DNA of 64,000 nucleotides, taken from NCBI RefSeq assembly GCF_018362995.1, contig NZ_CP074372.1, positions 1,364,001-1,428,000 on the forward strand. Reading direction: 5' to 3'. A program made the position numbers and the translations under genes. Positions 53,841 through 62,862 of the stretch are shown here, one piece after another. Positions within the stretch are counted from its first letter, which is position 1. Every line of letters starts with the position of its first letter. This DNA comes from Chryseobacterium indologenes (GTDB taxonomy: Bacteria; Bacteroidota; Bacteroidia; Flavobacteriales; Weeksellaceae). Below the pieces are notes generated by a model that saw only the letters and a list, made by a program, of their open reading frames with translations, was not told the DNA's origin and made no database searches.

Positions 53841-55076
53841 ATGATAAAAAAACTACTCTTTTTAATATGTATCGGATTCTCAGTCTTATCTTTCTCCCAA
53901 TCCGATGAGGTTCTGTTTATAGGAAACAGTGTTACTTATTTTAATGACATGCCGGAAATTTTTAAAAACATTGCTGCTTCAAAAGGAAAAAATCTTTCCA
54001 TAACAACGCATACTCCGGGAGGAACCGGTTTTGTGAATCACGTAGATGATCCGTCGCTGTATCAGAAAATAAGATCTAAAAATTATAAGTATGTCATCAT
54101 GCAGCCCGGAACTGCGGAATCTGCCGGTCATTCCTATCCTGTTGCCATTACAGCTGAGCGTGGACGCAAGATCAGGGATTCTATCCGAAAATATAGTCCG
54201 TGTTCTAAAATATTTCTTTATGAAATTCCCTATGGAGTTCCTTCTGCCAATGAATACAACACCTATTTTACTTTTCAGCAAAAAATAAAGGACTCCATTA
54301 CTAAGATGTCTAATCTAATGCAGGTGGAAATAGTTCCCGCCGGTGAATCTGCAAGGAATTATTACAATTCTTCCCCAGATCTTGCCCTTCACGGATCATA
54401 CAATGACATTCATCCGGGACCGAAAGGAAGTTATCTTGTGGCAGCTTCTATGTATTCAGCAATTTTCCAGGATCATGTTTTTCCATCCGCTTTTTATAAC
54501 GGATTACCACAGAACACGGCCGAAAATTTTCAGAATATTGCAGATCAGGTTTTTTTCAATAATCCTGTACAGTGGAACAGCAATGCATTCCATCTTCATG
54601 CAGATTTTACCGCAGTAATCAATGGAACAACGGTAAACTTCACCAATCAATCTGCCAATCAGACTTCTGTATTATGGAATTTCGGAGACGGCCATACAGA
54701 CCCTTCCCTGAACCCTGTTCATCAGTATATTTCTCCGGGAAATTACACGGTTACCCTTACCGTCAATAAAAATTCCTGCTCAGAAACCTTTACGAAAATA
54801 ATCAGTATTGCTTCTCTCGGAACGATGAATTCTAACATAAAGCCTGAGCTTACATTTTATCCCAATCCTGTTACAGATTTTTGTTATATCAGTAGTAAAG
54901 AAAAAATGAAAGACGTTATTATTTGTGATATGGCACAAAGAAAAATCGCCGATTGGAAAAACCGTCATGTTCATGATATGAAAATAGATTTTTCAGGTTA
55001 CAGTAAAGGAGCTTACGTAATCAGTATTCTTTATGAAAATAAGCAGAAAGAAAGCATTAAGATTATGATTAAATAA
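53841..55076 (+). CDS. Secreted SGNH-type hydrolase with PKD and T9SS type A domains
   Basis: A 411-residue protein. The signal peptide (MIKKLLFLICIGFSVLSFSQ) is followed by an SGNH/DUF4886-like hydrolase (about 23-240): LFIGNSVTYFNDMPE with the nucleophile Ser, and YNDIHPGPKG with the catalytic Asp/His. A PKD domain follows (about 255-325; VLWNFGDGHTDPSLNPVHQY), then a T9SS type A sorting tail (FYPNPVTDFCYISSKEKMKD to the end). It is exported by the type IX system; probably an esterase on polysaccharide or lipid. It is the intact gene next to the broken T9SS gene at 53382. Confidence 0.88.
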   Translation: MIKKLLFLICIGFSVLSFSQSDEVLFIGNSVTYFNDMPEIFKNIAASKGKNLSITTHTPGGTGFVNHVDDPSLYQKIRSKNYKYVIMQPGTAESAGHSYPVAITAERGRKIRDSIRKYSPCSKIFLYEIPYGVPSANEYNTYFTFQQKIKDSITKMSNLMQVEIVPAGESARNYYNSSPDLALHGSYNDIHPGPKGSYLVAASMYSAIFQDHVFPSAFYNGLPQNTAENFQNIADQVFFNNPVQWNSNAFHLHADFTAVINGTTVNFTNQSANQTSVLWNFGDGHTDPSLNPVHQYISPGNYTVTLTVNKNSCSETFTKIISIASLGTMNSNIKPELTFYPNPVTDFCYISSKEKMKDVIICDMAQRKIADWKNRHVHDMKIDFSGYSKGAYVISILYENKQKESIKIMIK

Positions 55077-55080
55077 CTAA

Positions 55081-55113
55081 AAAAGAGCAGAAACATCAAA
55101 AGTTTCTGCTTTT
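55081..55113. terminator. Terminator between convergent genes
   Basis: AGCAGAAAC pairs with GTTTCTGCT over a 7-base loop; T-runs on both strands. Confidence 0.8.
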
Positions 55114-55132
55114 AATGCAAAGTCCGGGAAGA

Positions 55133-56314
55133 TTATTTCCTTTTCAATTCCTGCAAAATCTTCACAGCATTATCGTTTTGTGGATTTAACTGAACTGACT
55201 TTTCATAATTTTCAATAGCCAGCCTATTGTTACCGCTTTTCATATAAGCTTCTCCTAAACTATCATATGCGTTAGCAGACTTGGGATTTTCCTTCACATT
55301 TTCTGTGAAAATTTCTATTGCATGTTGAAAATCCCCATTATTTAACCTTTGGTATCCTGAATCATTGATAAAATCTTCATCAGGAACAATAGTATATCCA
55401 AATTCCCTGGAAAGAAAATCATAATGTGTTTTAATATCAGAAAATGATCGTATTGCAGAGGAATCTCTTGGATTAATAAACCATTTTGAATAGATAAACC
55501 TAAGCCCGTCATACATACTTTGGTATCCAACTGAAAAATGATCTTCATTCATGTAGGTTTTAAAATCCCATTTTAAAGACTTTGGCGCATATTTTTTTAG
55601 CTGCTTATGCAAAGTATTTACAGGTTCTCTCCCATCGGGCTCATTGCCTATAGAAAGCTGCAGATAGCTGACTTTGTTATTGTTATTTTTATTCAATGCA
55701 TCAGGAAACTGTTTTAGTATTTCTGAATTTCCATCGTATATTGCAGGACTTATAATGATATATGACTGAAAAAGCTCAGGGTCTTCTTTTTTACAGTAAA
55801 GCGCAAACAAACCTCCCAGTGAGTGACCTTCCAGAATATAATAGGGAGCAACCCGAAAATTATTCTTTATCAACGGAATAGCTTCCGTTTTCAGAAAGTT
55901 CAGAAATTTTTTTGCGCCTCCGGTAGTACTCAGGCTATTGTCGACTTTGCCATGAAATGTAACCGAATGTATAGGAGTAAAATCTCTTACCCGATCTGTA
56001 TTTACAATTCCTACCACAATTGATTTAGGAATTCTGTAGCGGTCAGAAAGAAACTTTTCCAGTTCGCTTACATAAGCAAAATTCAGGTCCGGATCCAACA
56101 GATAAATCACTGGATATACCCGATCACTTTCAGTATAATCGGACGGAAGATTAATCCATAATGTCCTGTCTTCATTTAGTATTTCAGAATGAATAATCTT
56201 TTTCAATTGTGTTCTTACAGGAAGATTCTCCTGTGCACTTAACAATTGAATCTGAATCAGGCCGCATATTGTTATAAGAAAAATTCTACTTATTATAAGC
56301 ACTTTCAAGTTCAT
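55133..56314 (-). CDS. Secreted alpha/beta-hydrolase (esterase) fused to TPR repeats
   Basis: A 393-residue protein with an N-terminal signal (about 1-28). The Fes/esterase-D-like hydrolase (about 35-270) has RVYPVIYLLDPDLNF, the nucleophile elbow LEGHSLGGLFALY and YMNEDHFSVGYQSM with the catalytic His. The C-terminal ~80 residues are TPR repeats (NAYDSLGEAYMKSGNNRLAI; ENYEKSVQLNPQNDNAVKIL). The fold is that of iron-siderophore and other ester hydrolases; no siderophore genes are adjacent, so the substrate is open. It is convergent with the SGNH gene. Confidence 0.87.
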   Translation of the reverse strand: MNLKVLIISRIFLITICGLIQIQLLSAQENLPVRTQLKKIIHSEILNEDRTLWINLPSDYTESDRVYPVIYLLDPDLNFAYVSELEKFLSDRYRIPKSIVVGIVNTDRVRDFTPIHSVTFHGKVDNSLSTTGGAKKFLNFLKTEAIPLIKNNFRVAPYYILEGHSLGGLFALYCKKEDPELFQSYIIISPAIYDGNSEILKQFPDALNKNNNNKVSYLQLSIGNEPDGREPVNTLHKQLKKYAPKSLKWDFKTYMNEDHFSVGYQSMYDGLRFIYSKWFINPRDSSAIRSFSDIKTHYDFLSREFGYTIVPDEDFINDSGYQRLNNGDFQHAIEIFTENVKENPKSANAYDSLGEAYMKSGNNRLAIENYEKSVQLNPQNDNAVKILQELKRK

Positions 56315-56424
56315 GGTTCCTGGATTTACTCAATTACAATATCATATTGATTAACAATATAATAAAACTAATATACGGCAAATTACTCACAAGTAAGCAG
56401 TGATATTTTCTTCTAACATTAAAT

Positions 56425-56455
56425 AAAAAAGAGAACTCAAATTGAGCTCTCTTTT
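56425..56455 (-). terminator. Terminator of the alcohol dehydrogenase gene
   Basis: GAGAACTCAA pairs with TTGAGCTCTC (one mismatch) around a 1-base loop; on the minus strand six T follow. It lies about 55 bases after the ADH stop. Confidence 0.65.
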
Positions 56456-56507
56456 CACTATATCCTTACTACCACTAGGGTATTACAATATTATTGAATG
56501 ATAAAGA

Positions 56508-57674
56508 CTATCCTGCAACAACTTCTTCTGTATACACAACACCTTCATAACAAGCATTGTAAATAGCTTTCAATTCTTCCAAAACAGGAACTCTCGGGTT
56601 GAAGCCTGTACAAGGATCTGCCAAAGCATTGGCTGCAATATAATCAAGGTTTTTATCCCAATCTTCTCTTGAAATTCCGAAATCTTTGATCGCTGACTGA
56701 TTGTTGACTTCGGAACGTAATGTTTCAATAGCCTGAGCCAGTTCTTCAGTAGTTTCTTTCCCGATTACTGTCGCCAGATCCGGATAGCGTTCTGTAGCCA
56801 GAGCATTGTAACGGATCACATTCGGAAGAAAAATAGCGTTTGAAGCTCCATGAGGTATTCCATACAAGGCTCCTACTTGATGAGACAAAGAGTGTACAAT
56901 TCCCAGCCATGCATTGTTGAAAGCTAAACCAGCCATAAATGATGCGTCATGCATATTCTGACGGGCCTGAATATTTCCCGGATTTTCTACTGCTTCTTTT
57001 AAATTATCAAAAACAATCTCTAAACCACCTTTGGACAGGGCATCAGCAATATTATTATCAATATTTGAAACATAAGCTTCCACACAGTGTGTTAAAGCAT
57101 CCAGTCCTGTATTGGACGTCACATGCGCTGGCATTGAAGCACAGATTTCTCCATCGATAATTGCAATATCCGGTGTCAATTCGTAAGAAACAACAGGATA
57201 TTTTACTCCTTTCTCTCTGTCAGTAATTACCGCAAGACCTGTAGTTTCAGTTCCCGTTCCACTTGTAGAAGGAATCGCAATAAACTTGGCTTTATTTCTC
57301 AGAACCGGTACTGTGAAAGGCTTGATCAAAGCATCAAATTCCACCTCAGGATATTCGTAAAACACCCACATGATTTTTGCTGCATCAATTGCTGAACATC
57401 CTCCTAAACCGATAATCCAGTCAGGCTGAAACGTATTCATTACCTCCGCACCTTTCAGACATGTTGCTGAGGAAGGATCTTCTTCTACCCCTTCAAAAAT
57501 CTGTGTTTCGATTCCTGCTTCATTAAGATACGCTACCGCTTTGTCAAGAGTTCCGCTTTTTCTCATGGAACTTCCACCCGTTACAATAACTGCTTTTTTA
57601 CCTTGGATATTTTTCAATTCGTCAAGGCTTCCCGCACCATGGAAGACTTCGCCTGCAATAAATAATTTGCTCAT
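56508..57674 (-). CDS. Iron-containing alcohol dehydrogenase
   Basis: A 388-residue group III alcohol dehydrogenase. The nucleotide-binding loop is IIGLGGCSAIDAAKIMWVFY (about 89-108) and IPSTSGTGTE (about 134-143). Metal ligands are visible: Asp and His in GLDALTHCVEAYVSN, His in GIVHSLSHQVGALYGIPHGA (two). Such enzymes reduce aldehydes or oxidise short alcohols with NAD(P)H. The promoter (TAATTTTG, 57697-57704) shares a 15-base core with that of the epoxide hydrolase gene. An AraC regulator lies directly upstream on the same strand. Confidence 0.93.
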   Translation of the reverse strand: MSKLFIAGEVFHGAGSLDELKNIQGKKAVIVTGGSSMRKSGTLDKAVAYLNEAGIETQIFEGVEEDPSSATCLKGAEVMNTFQPDWIIGLGGCSAIDAAKIMWVFYEYPEVEFDALIKPFTVPVLRNKAKFIAIPSTSGTGTETTGLAVITDREKGVKYPVVSYELTPDIAIIDGEICASMPAHVTSNTGLDALTHCVEAYVSNIDNNIADALSKGGLEIVFDNLKEAVENPGNIQARQNMHDASFMAGLAFNNAWLGIVHSLSHQVGALYGIPHGASNAIFLPNVIRYNALATERYPDLATVIGKETTEELAQAIETLRSEVNNQSAIKDFGISREDWDKNLDYIAANALADPCTGFNPRVPVLEELKAIYNACYEGVVYTEEVVAG

Positions 57675-57696
57675 TTTCTTATCTGATTTAATGAGA

Positions 57697-57704
57697 CAAA
57701 ATTA
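57697..57704 (-). promoter_or_regulatory. -7 promoter box of the alcohol dehydrogenase
   Basis: The minus strand reads TAATTTTG within CTAATTTTGTCTCAT, 23 bases before the ATG. The identical 15-mer forms the epoxide hydrolase promoter (60586-60600). Confidence 0.6.
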
Positions 57705-57739
57705 GACTAGTCATCACAAGCCCTGTTATACAAACGGGA

Positions 57740-58615
57740 CTATGCGTTATACATTTGCGCCAGTTCCTGCTGAAGTTCAGTGGGAGTTTCTTTAAGTTTT
57801 GCTTTTACAAATTTATTGAGCGCAGAAGGAGAATTAAAACCAAGATCAAAAGCAATTTCTTTATGGGAAAGATCTGAAAACATCAGCTGCCTTTTAATTT
57901 CCGTCAAAATCCGGTTGTGTATTGCCTGAATGGCGGTCTCTCCGCAATGTTTTTTAGTAATAGAGTTTAACTTTTTGGTTGTAATAGCCAGTTTTTCTGC
58001 ATAATACTGAACCGTTCTGTATTGTTTGTAATGCTCATTCAACAGCTTTTTAAACTTCACATACATAGGTTGGTCCGTTGTTTTTTCATGCAAAACCGGA
58101 TGTAAGCCGTGAATGGACTCAATAAACCCAAGAAGGATAATTTTGATATAAAACCTGGCCTGTTCTTTCTTTATCAGGGTTGGTTGTTCATAAATTTCTT
58201 TAATGATTGAAGTGTTTCGTAAGCTTTGTTCAAAATCCTCACGGGAAAGTATCGTGCAGTTGAGATGTGTAGAAAGATTGACATTATAGGTACTCAGTTC
58301 ATTCTTCAGAATATCGGAACAAAACAGTATTTCCTCAAACAGAATAATCTTCCCGATCAGATCTTCACTTGAATCGGCAACACAATGTACCTGTTCAGGA
58401 AATATCACAGAGATTTTCCCTGCTTGTATCCAATGAACCTTATCTTCAATATAAACCTGAAGTTTTCCCTGTTCTACAATGAAAATGCAAAAGTGATCCT
58501 TTTTGTGGGGTTTTGCATAGTGATCCAAATGATCTTTATTCAAATCAAAAACCCGGAAAGACAGATTTTTATCTTCCTGCTTCTGAATATTTTTTTTGAT
58601 CTCCAGTTTCTTCAT
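57740..58615 (-). CDS. AraC-family transcriptional regulator
   Basis: A 291-residue regulator with a cupin-like sensor (HKKDHFCIFIVEQGKLQVYI; IFPEQVHCVADSSEDLIGKI) and a C-terminal double HTH (YYAEKLAITTKKLNSITKKH; IAFDLGFNSPSALNKFVKAK). The frame opens at 58675, but a TAAATTTG -7 box at 58633-58640 lies inside that extension, so 58615 is the start. It precedes the alcohol dehydrogenase on the same strand; regulation of that gene, and perhaps of the epoxide hydrolase, is likely. Confidence 0.88.
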   Translation of the reverse strand: MKKLEIKKNIQKQEDKNLSFRVFDLNKDHLDHYAKPHKKDHFCIFIVEQGKLQVYIEDKVHWIQAGKISVIFPEQVHCVADSSEDLIGKIILFEEILFCSDILKNELSTYNVNLSTHLNCTILSREDFEQSLRNTSIIKEIYEQPTLIKKEQARFYIKIILLGFIESIHGLHPVLHEKTTDQPMYVKFKKLLNEHYKQYRTVQYYAEKLAITTKKLNSITKKHCGETAIQAIHNRILTEIKRQLMFSDLSHKEIAFDLGFNSPSALNKFVKAKLKETPTELQQELAQMYNA

Positions 58616-58632
58616 AATTCCTTTTACCAGAG

Positions 58633-58640
58633 CAAATTTA
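58633..58640 (-). promoter_or_regulatory. -7 promoter box deciding the AraC start
   Basis: The minus strand reads TAAATTTG, 18 bases upstream of the ATG at 58615. Confidence 0.5.
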
Positions 58641-58844
58641 TAATTAAAAAAAAGAATATAAACCATTATCTGCAATGGTATCTCTCTGAATAAACTGGCA
58701 TCTCAGGTTTTATCGTAAGAACAATGTCATTGAATTTTCACATGAAATTTACTTTTGACTGCCAAGTTTTTAATTGTATTTATAGCATTGATTTACAGTA
58801 TTTTAAAATTAAAATATTAAAAAAAATAAAAATGTATTGTTTTT

Positions 58845-58867
58845 ATGACCAATCGGTCATATATTTG
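58845..58867 (+). promoter_or_regulatory. TetR operator 1 and -7 box
   Basis: ATGACCAATCGGTCAT (58845-58860) is a near-perfect inverted repeat directly joined to TATATTTG (58860-58867). It matches the site at 59492-59507, so it should be the TetR autoregulatory operator. Confidence 0.8.
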
Positions 58868-58887
58868 CATCGTTATTTAGTCTCATT

Positions 58888-59475
58888 ATGGCAAAAGGAG
58901 AAGAAACCAGACAGTTCATTATAGAAAAAGCAGCACCTATTTTTAATACAAAAGGGATTGCCGCTACTTCTATGAGTGATATTATGGAAGCGACGAAGTT
59001 GTCTAAAGGCAGTATGTATGTTCATTTTGAAAATAAGGACGTTCTTGCCTGTGCTGCCGTTGAGCATAATATGAAGCTATTAAGTGACAGACTTCAAAGA
59101 GTTTTGAGCGGTCATAAAACTGCTGAAGCGCAATTATTAGCTTATATCGATTTTTTCAGTGATCCTAATCATCCACCCGTTGCAGGAGGTTGTCCTCTAT
59201 TAAATTTTGGAACGGAGGCTGATGACACCAATCCTATAGTCAAAGAAAAGGTAAACCGTGCGATTAAACAGGGTCAGGAATTGCTTTCCGGTATTATCAA
59301 GAAGGGAATTGCCAATAAAGAATTCAGAGCAGACTGGAACCCGTCTGATTTTGCAACTGTTTTGTTTGCAATGCTTGAAGGAGGTCATCTGATCTCCAGA
59401 ATGTCTGGCAACAATGACAGAATGAAGGTTATTGGAAACAGTCTGAAAAAAATGATAGAGGAAAACAAAGTGTAA
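58888..59475 (+). CDS. TetR-family regulator
   Basis: A 195-residue TetR protein with HTH TSMSDIMEATKLSKGSMYVH (about 31-50) followed by FENKD. The C-terminal region (PPVAGGCPLLNFGTEADDTN) is typical of the AcrR/TetR_C_6-like efflux and electrophile regulators. It is flanked by two ATGACCnATCGGTCAT palindromes, one at its own promoter and one before the SDR gene, so it probably represses both. The ligand is unknown; the downstream enzymes suggest an aldehyde- or epoxide-type signal. Confidence 0.92.
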   Translation: MAKGEETRQFIIEKAAPIFNTKGIAATSMSDIMEATKLSKGSMYVHFENKDVLACAAVEHNMKLLSDRLQRVLSGHKTAEAQLLAYIDFFSDPNHPPVAGGCPLLNFGTEADDTNPIVKEKVNRAIKQGQELLSGIIKKGIANKEFRADWNPSDFATVLFAMLEGGHLISRMSGNNDRMKVIGNSLKKMIEENKV

Positions 59476-59491
59476 TTTTTTTACCAAAAAT

Positions 59492-59507
59492 ATGACCGAT
59501 CGGTCAT
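59492..59507 (+). promoter_or_regulatory. TetR operator 2
   Basis: ATGACCGATCGGTCAT is a perfect 16-bp palindrome between the TetR stop and the SDR start, the same sequence class as operator 1. Confidence 0.8.
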
Positions 59508-59570
59508 TTAAATTAAATAGAAAGCTTTAGAAAAAAGTATAATCATAACAATTAATTAAAAAACAAAACA

Positions 59571-60377
59571 ATGTCAAAAACAGTTTTAATTACAGGAGCA
59601 TCAAAAGGTTTCGGAAAAGCGTGGGCAGAAGCATTTTTAGCACAAGGATACAATGTGGCAGCAACAGCCAGAAACGTTGAAACCCTTAATGATTTAAAAG
59701 AAAAGTATGGAGATTCTGTATTGCCTTTAACTTTAGATGTAGACAAGCGTGAAGAATCTTTGGCTGTAGCTCAGAAAGTACAACAGCACTTTGGCAGCAT
59801 TGATATCCTGATCAATAATGCAGGATATGCATTAACGGGTGCTATTGAAGAAACGAATGAGCAGGAAGCAAGAGCACAGTTCGAAACGAATTTCTTTGGA
59901 ACGCTGTGGCTTACACAGGCAGTACTTCCTATCATGAGAGATCAGAAAAGCGGTCATATCATTCAGGTATCTTCTATTCTGGGATTAGCCACTTTACCAA
60001 CGATGGGACTATACAATGCGTCTAAATTTGCATTAGAAGGGTTAAGCGAAACGTTAGCTACGGAAGTGAAAGAATTCGGAATTCATGTAACTTTGGTAGA
60101 ACCTAATGGCTATGCTTCCAATATCTGGCACACAGGAATTAATACTCAAAGCAATCCTGTTTACGATGGTCTTAAAAAAGCCTTTTCGGAAGCTGAGACC
60201 TCTTTCGGAAGTGTAGAAGCTACTGCACCGGCGCTTATTAAATTAGCGGAAACTGAAAACCCTCCATTGCGCTTATTGCTTGGGAAAGTAGCTCTTCCTT
60301 TTGTAAAACAGAATTATGAACAGCGATTAAAAGTCTGGGAAGAATGGAATGAAGTATCCGTAGAAGCTCACGGATAA
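59571..60377 (+). CDS. SDR family oxidoreductase
   Basis: A 268-residue classical SDR: TGASKGFGKAWAEAF cofactor motif, NNAGYALTGAIEE, IIQVSSILGLATL with the catalytic Ser, and YNASKFALEGLSE with the Tyr and Lys. The C-terminal half resembles the 17-beta-HSD/retinol dehydrogenase-like branch. It follows the TetR gene by 95 bases with its own TetR operator between them. Substrate unknown; an aldehyde or alcohol is plausible given the neighbours. Confidence 0.9.
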   Translation: MSKTVLITGASKGFGKAWAEAFLAQGYNVAATARNVETLNDLKEKYGDSVLPLTLDVDKREESLAVAQKVQQHFGSIDILINNAGYALTGAIEETNEQEARAQFETNFFGTLWLTQAVLPIMRDQKSGHIIQVSSILGLATLPTMGLYNASKFALEGLSETLATEVKEFGIHVTLVEPNGYASNIWHTGINTQSNPVYDGLKKAFSEAETSFGSVEATAPALIKLAETENPPLRLLLGKVALPFVKQNYEQRLKVWEEWNEVSVEAHG

Positions 60378-60400
60378 TTTTTCAAAAGAATACAACCATA

Positions 60401-60438
60401 AAATAAGCTCCGTTTTTATAAGAACGGAGCTTATTTTT
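60401..60438 (+). terminator. Terminator after the SDR gene
   Basis: AATAAGCTCCGTT pairs with AACGGAGCTTATT over an 8-base loop, then TTTAT. Confidence 0.88.
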
Positions 60439-60586
60439 ATCCTTTTTTGGATTGAAAACCCCAATTAATTTACTCAGATTTACTTTTCCATATCTCATTT
60501 TCCTGTTCACCATCTGTAATGTCTATTTCGCTGCAAAATATGACTGCTTGAACAAATTCCCCGTTTACCAGCCGCTTTTCAGGACC

Positions 60587-60594
60587 TAATTTTG
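60587..60594 (+). promoter_or_regulatory. -7 promoter box of the epoxide hydrolase
   Basis: TAATTTTG within CTAATTTTGTCTCAT, the same 15-mer as at the alcohol dehydrogenase promoter. The ATG is 46 bases downstream. Confidence 0.6.
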
Positions 60595-60640
60595 TCTCAT
60601 CAAAAAGAAAAACAGATTTAAAATTTAAAAAAATAAAGCA

Positions 60641-61939
60641 ATGAAAACAACAATTTCAACCATCCTGTTAGCAGCAACTTTTATTCTAAGTACTCCTTCA
60701 ATTTTGAAAGCGCAAGCTAATAATCTCCAGACGGCTTCGTCAAAATCTGACACCAGTATCCGTCCTTTTCACATTAATATTCCACAGTATCAACTGGATG
60801 ACCTAAAAAGAAGAATTTCGGAGACCCGTTTTCCTGATAAAGAAACGGTAAAAGATGCTTCTCAGGGAATTCAGCTCGCTCAGTTACAGGAACTGATTAC
60901 CTATTGGGGCAACGGTTATGACTGGCGAAAAGTGGAAAATAAGCTGAATGCCCTTCCGCAATTTGTAACAAAGATTGACGGTCTTGATATTCAGTTTATT
61001 CATGTACGTTCAAAAGAGCCTAATGCGATGCCTGTGATCCTTACTCATGGCTGGCCGGGTTCTCCGTTAGAATTTATTGATGCCATAGGTCCTCTGACCG
61101 ATCCGGTACAATATGGTGGAAAATCAAGTGATGCTTTTGATGTGATCATCCCAGCGATTCCTGGATATGGTTTTTCAGAAATCCCTACTGAATTAGGCTG
61201 GAATCCAGATCGTGTTGCCCGCGCCTGGGACGTACTGATGAAAAGACTTGGTTACAAAAAATATGTTTCTGAAGGTGGAGACCACGGTTCTGTAGTATCT
61301 GATGCTTTGGCGAAACAAGCGCCTTCTGGTCTTTTGGGTATTCACCTTACCATGCCGGCCACTATTCCTGCTGAACTTGCAAAGCCTATTAATGCAGGTG
61401 ATCCTGCTCCTGCCGGACTTTCCGCTCCAGAAGCAAAGGCGTATAATGCGATGAGTACTTTCTTCGGAAGAAATGCAGCGTATGGAGGAATGATGGTAAC
61501 ACGTCCACAGACGACAGGATATTTACTTTCCGATTCTCCGGGTGCTCTAGCGGCATTCCTTTACGAGAAGATCGCTGAATGGAGTGAAAGTGACCTGCAT
61601 CCTGAAAATGTAATCGGCCGTGATGCAATTCTGGATGATATTACGCTTTACTGGCTTACCAACACAGGAGCATCGTCTTCGCGTTTCTATTGGGAAAACA
61701 ATAAAAATAACTTCAGCGCTGATGCACAGAAAACAAAAGATATTAAAGTTCCTGTAGCGATCTCTGTATTTCCTCACGAGATTTATCAGGCTCCGGAAAG
61801 CTGGTCAAAACGTGCCTACCCAACATTATACTATTATCATAAAGCCCCAAAAGGAGGGCATTTTGCCGCCTGGGAGCAACCTCAGGTCTTTACGGAAGAA
61901 CTTAGAGCAGCTTTCAAAGATTTAAGAAAAAAACTTTAG
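60641..61939 (+). CDS. Epoxide hydrolase family protein, exported
   Basis: A 432-residue alpha/beta hydrolase with an N-terminal signal (MKTTISTILLAATFILSTPS). The EHN domain (about 40-150; FHINIPQYQLDDLKRRISET) precedes the hydrolase core: LTHGWPGSPLEFIDA (oxyanion HGWPG), VSEGGDHGSVVSD with the nucleophile Asp, and GGHFAAWEQPQVF with the catalytic His. The layout fits microsomal-type epoxide hydrolases and related haloalkane-like enzymes. It is the first gene of a probable two-gene operon with the OsmC gene 37 bases downstream. Confidence 0.92.
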   Translation: MKTTISTILLAATFILSTPSILKAQANNLQTASSKSDTSIRPFHINIPQYQLDDLKRRISETRFPDKETVKDASQGIQLAQLQELITYWGNGYDWRKVENKLNALPQFVTKIDGLDIQFIHVRSKEPNAMPVILTHGWPGSPLEFIDAIGPLTDPVQYGGKSSDAFDVIIPAIPGYGFSEIPTELGWNPDRVARAWDVLMKRLGYKKYVSEGGDHGSVVSDALAKQAPSGLLGIHLTMPATIPAELAKPINAGDPAPAGLSAPEAKAYNAMSTFFGRNAAYGGMMVTRPQTTGYLLSDSPGALAAFLYEKIAEWSESDLHPENVIGRDAILDDITLYWLTNTGASSSRFYWENNKNNFSADAQKTKDIKVPVAISVFPHEIYQAPESWSKRAYPTLYYYHKAPKGGHFAAWEQPQVFTEELRAAFKDLRKKL

Positions 61940-61976
61940 TCAAATCAACAATATTGTTCAATCTAATAATAAAAAT

Positions 61977-62435
61977 ATGGAACTAAATACCATTCAGGAA
62001 GTAGAAAACACAACAGTAGTAAACATTAATAAAGTGTTGTATTCCGGTAACGTTGTAGTAACCGGAGGACGTAACGGAGAGGCTAAAAGCAGTGACGAAA
62101 AACTGAACATTGAGTTGACGTCTCCCGGTGCGAAAGGAAACGGAACGAATCCGGAACAGTTATTAGCAGCAGGATGGTCGGCATGTTTTATCGGAGCTAT
62201 GCATCTGGGTGCTGTTAAGATGGGAGTTACTCTTCCCTCAGACCTGTCTGTCAACACTTCAATAGATCTGGCGACTAATGATGACGGATTTTTTCTGCAG
62301 GCTCATTTACAGATCATTTTACCGGGTCTTCCCGTAGATGAAGCCAGAAGAGTTGTGGAAACAGCACATGCTACATGTCCTTATTCAAAAGCAACCCGTG
62401 GAAATATCAATGTGAAGATAGATGTTGTGGTGTAG
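61977..62435 (+). CDS. Organic hydroperoxide resistance protein (Ohr/OsmC family)
   Basis: A 152-residue thiol peroxidase reducing organic hydroperoxides with lipoyl- or thiol-dependent recycling. The two redox cysteines are visible: AAGWSACFIGAMHLG and AHATCPYSKATRGN, matching the Ohr spacing, and NPEQLLAAGW is the dimer motif. The N-terminal ~15 residues are an unusual extension before VLYSGNVVVTGG. It is co-transcribed with the epoxide hydrolase, suggesting defence against lipid-derived electrophiles. Confidence 0.92.
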   Translation: MELNTIQEVENTTVVNINKVLYSGNVVVTGGRNGEAKSSDEKLNIELTSPGAKGNGTNPEQLLAAGWSACFIGAMHLGAVKMGVTLPSDLSVNTSIDLATNDDGFFLQAHLQIILPGLPVDEARRVVETAHATCPYSKATRGNINVKIDVVV

Positions 62436-62471
62436 TTATCAGAATGTTCTTATAACGTTTTGATTGAAGAT

Positions 62472-62508
62472 CTTCCTTGCTTTTTGGTAAGGAAGGCTTT
62501 TTATTTTT
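62472..62508 (+). terminator. Terminator of the OsmC/Ohr gene
   Basis: CTTCCTT pairs with AAGGAAG over a 10-base loop, then GCTTTTTATTTTT. Confidence 0.82.
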
Positions 62509-62754
62509 AATGAAAAGGAAGATATTCAAAACACAAATGAAATACCTAGAAAGAAATGATCTCTCCAGATATTTCATCCTTAGTCTTTAGAACCGATAAT
62601 AATTAAATGCAATCAGGGATTTAATTTTAATCTTTAGTGTGTCTCCAAAGGTCTGATAATTAAGAAAAAAGACAAAACAGATTTTGTAAATATTCTAAGC
62701 TTATTATGTAAAAAGAAATCTCAGGTATTGTAGATAAAATACTACTCAATATTA

Positions 62755-62791
62755 CCATAAAAAAGAGCATATCTGCAATAAGATATACTCT
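62755..62791 (-). terminator. Terminator of the HTH gene pair
   Basis: AGAGCATATCT and AGATATACTCT form a stem (one mismatch) over a 6-base loop; on the minus strand TTTTTT follows. Confidence 0.65.
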
Positions 62792-62862
62792 AAAACTTAG
62801 AAAAAAACAAAATTATAAACAACATTGCTTTAGTGGGAATGTGTTCTTCTCTTTATATTAAA

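Larger units (their letters stand above)
62436..62862. other. Intergenic stretch with two terminators
   Basis: 427 AT-rich bases. Only the two hairpins at 62472-62508 and 62755-62791 stand out; I see no gene in between. Confidence 0.7.
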
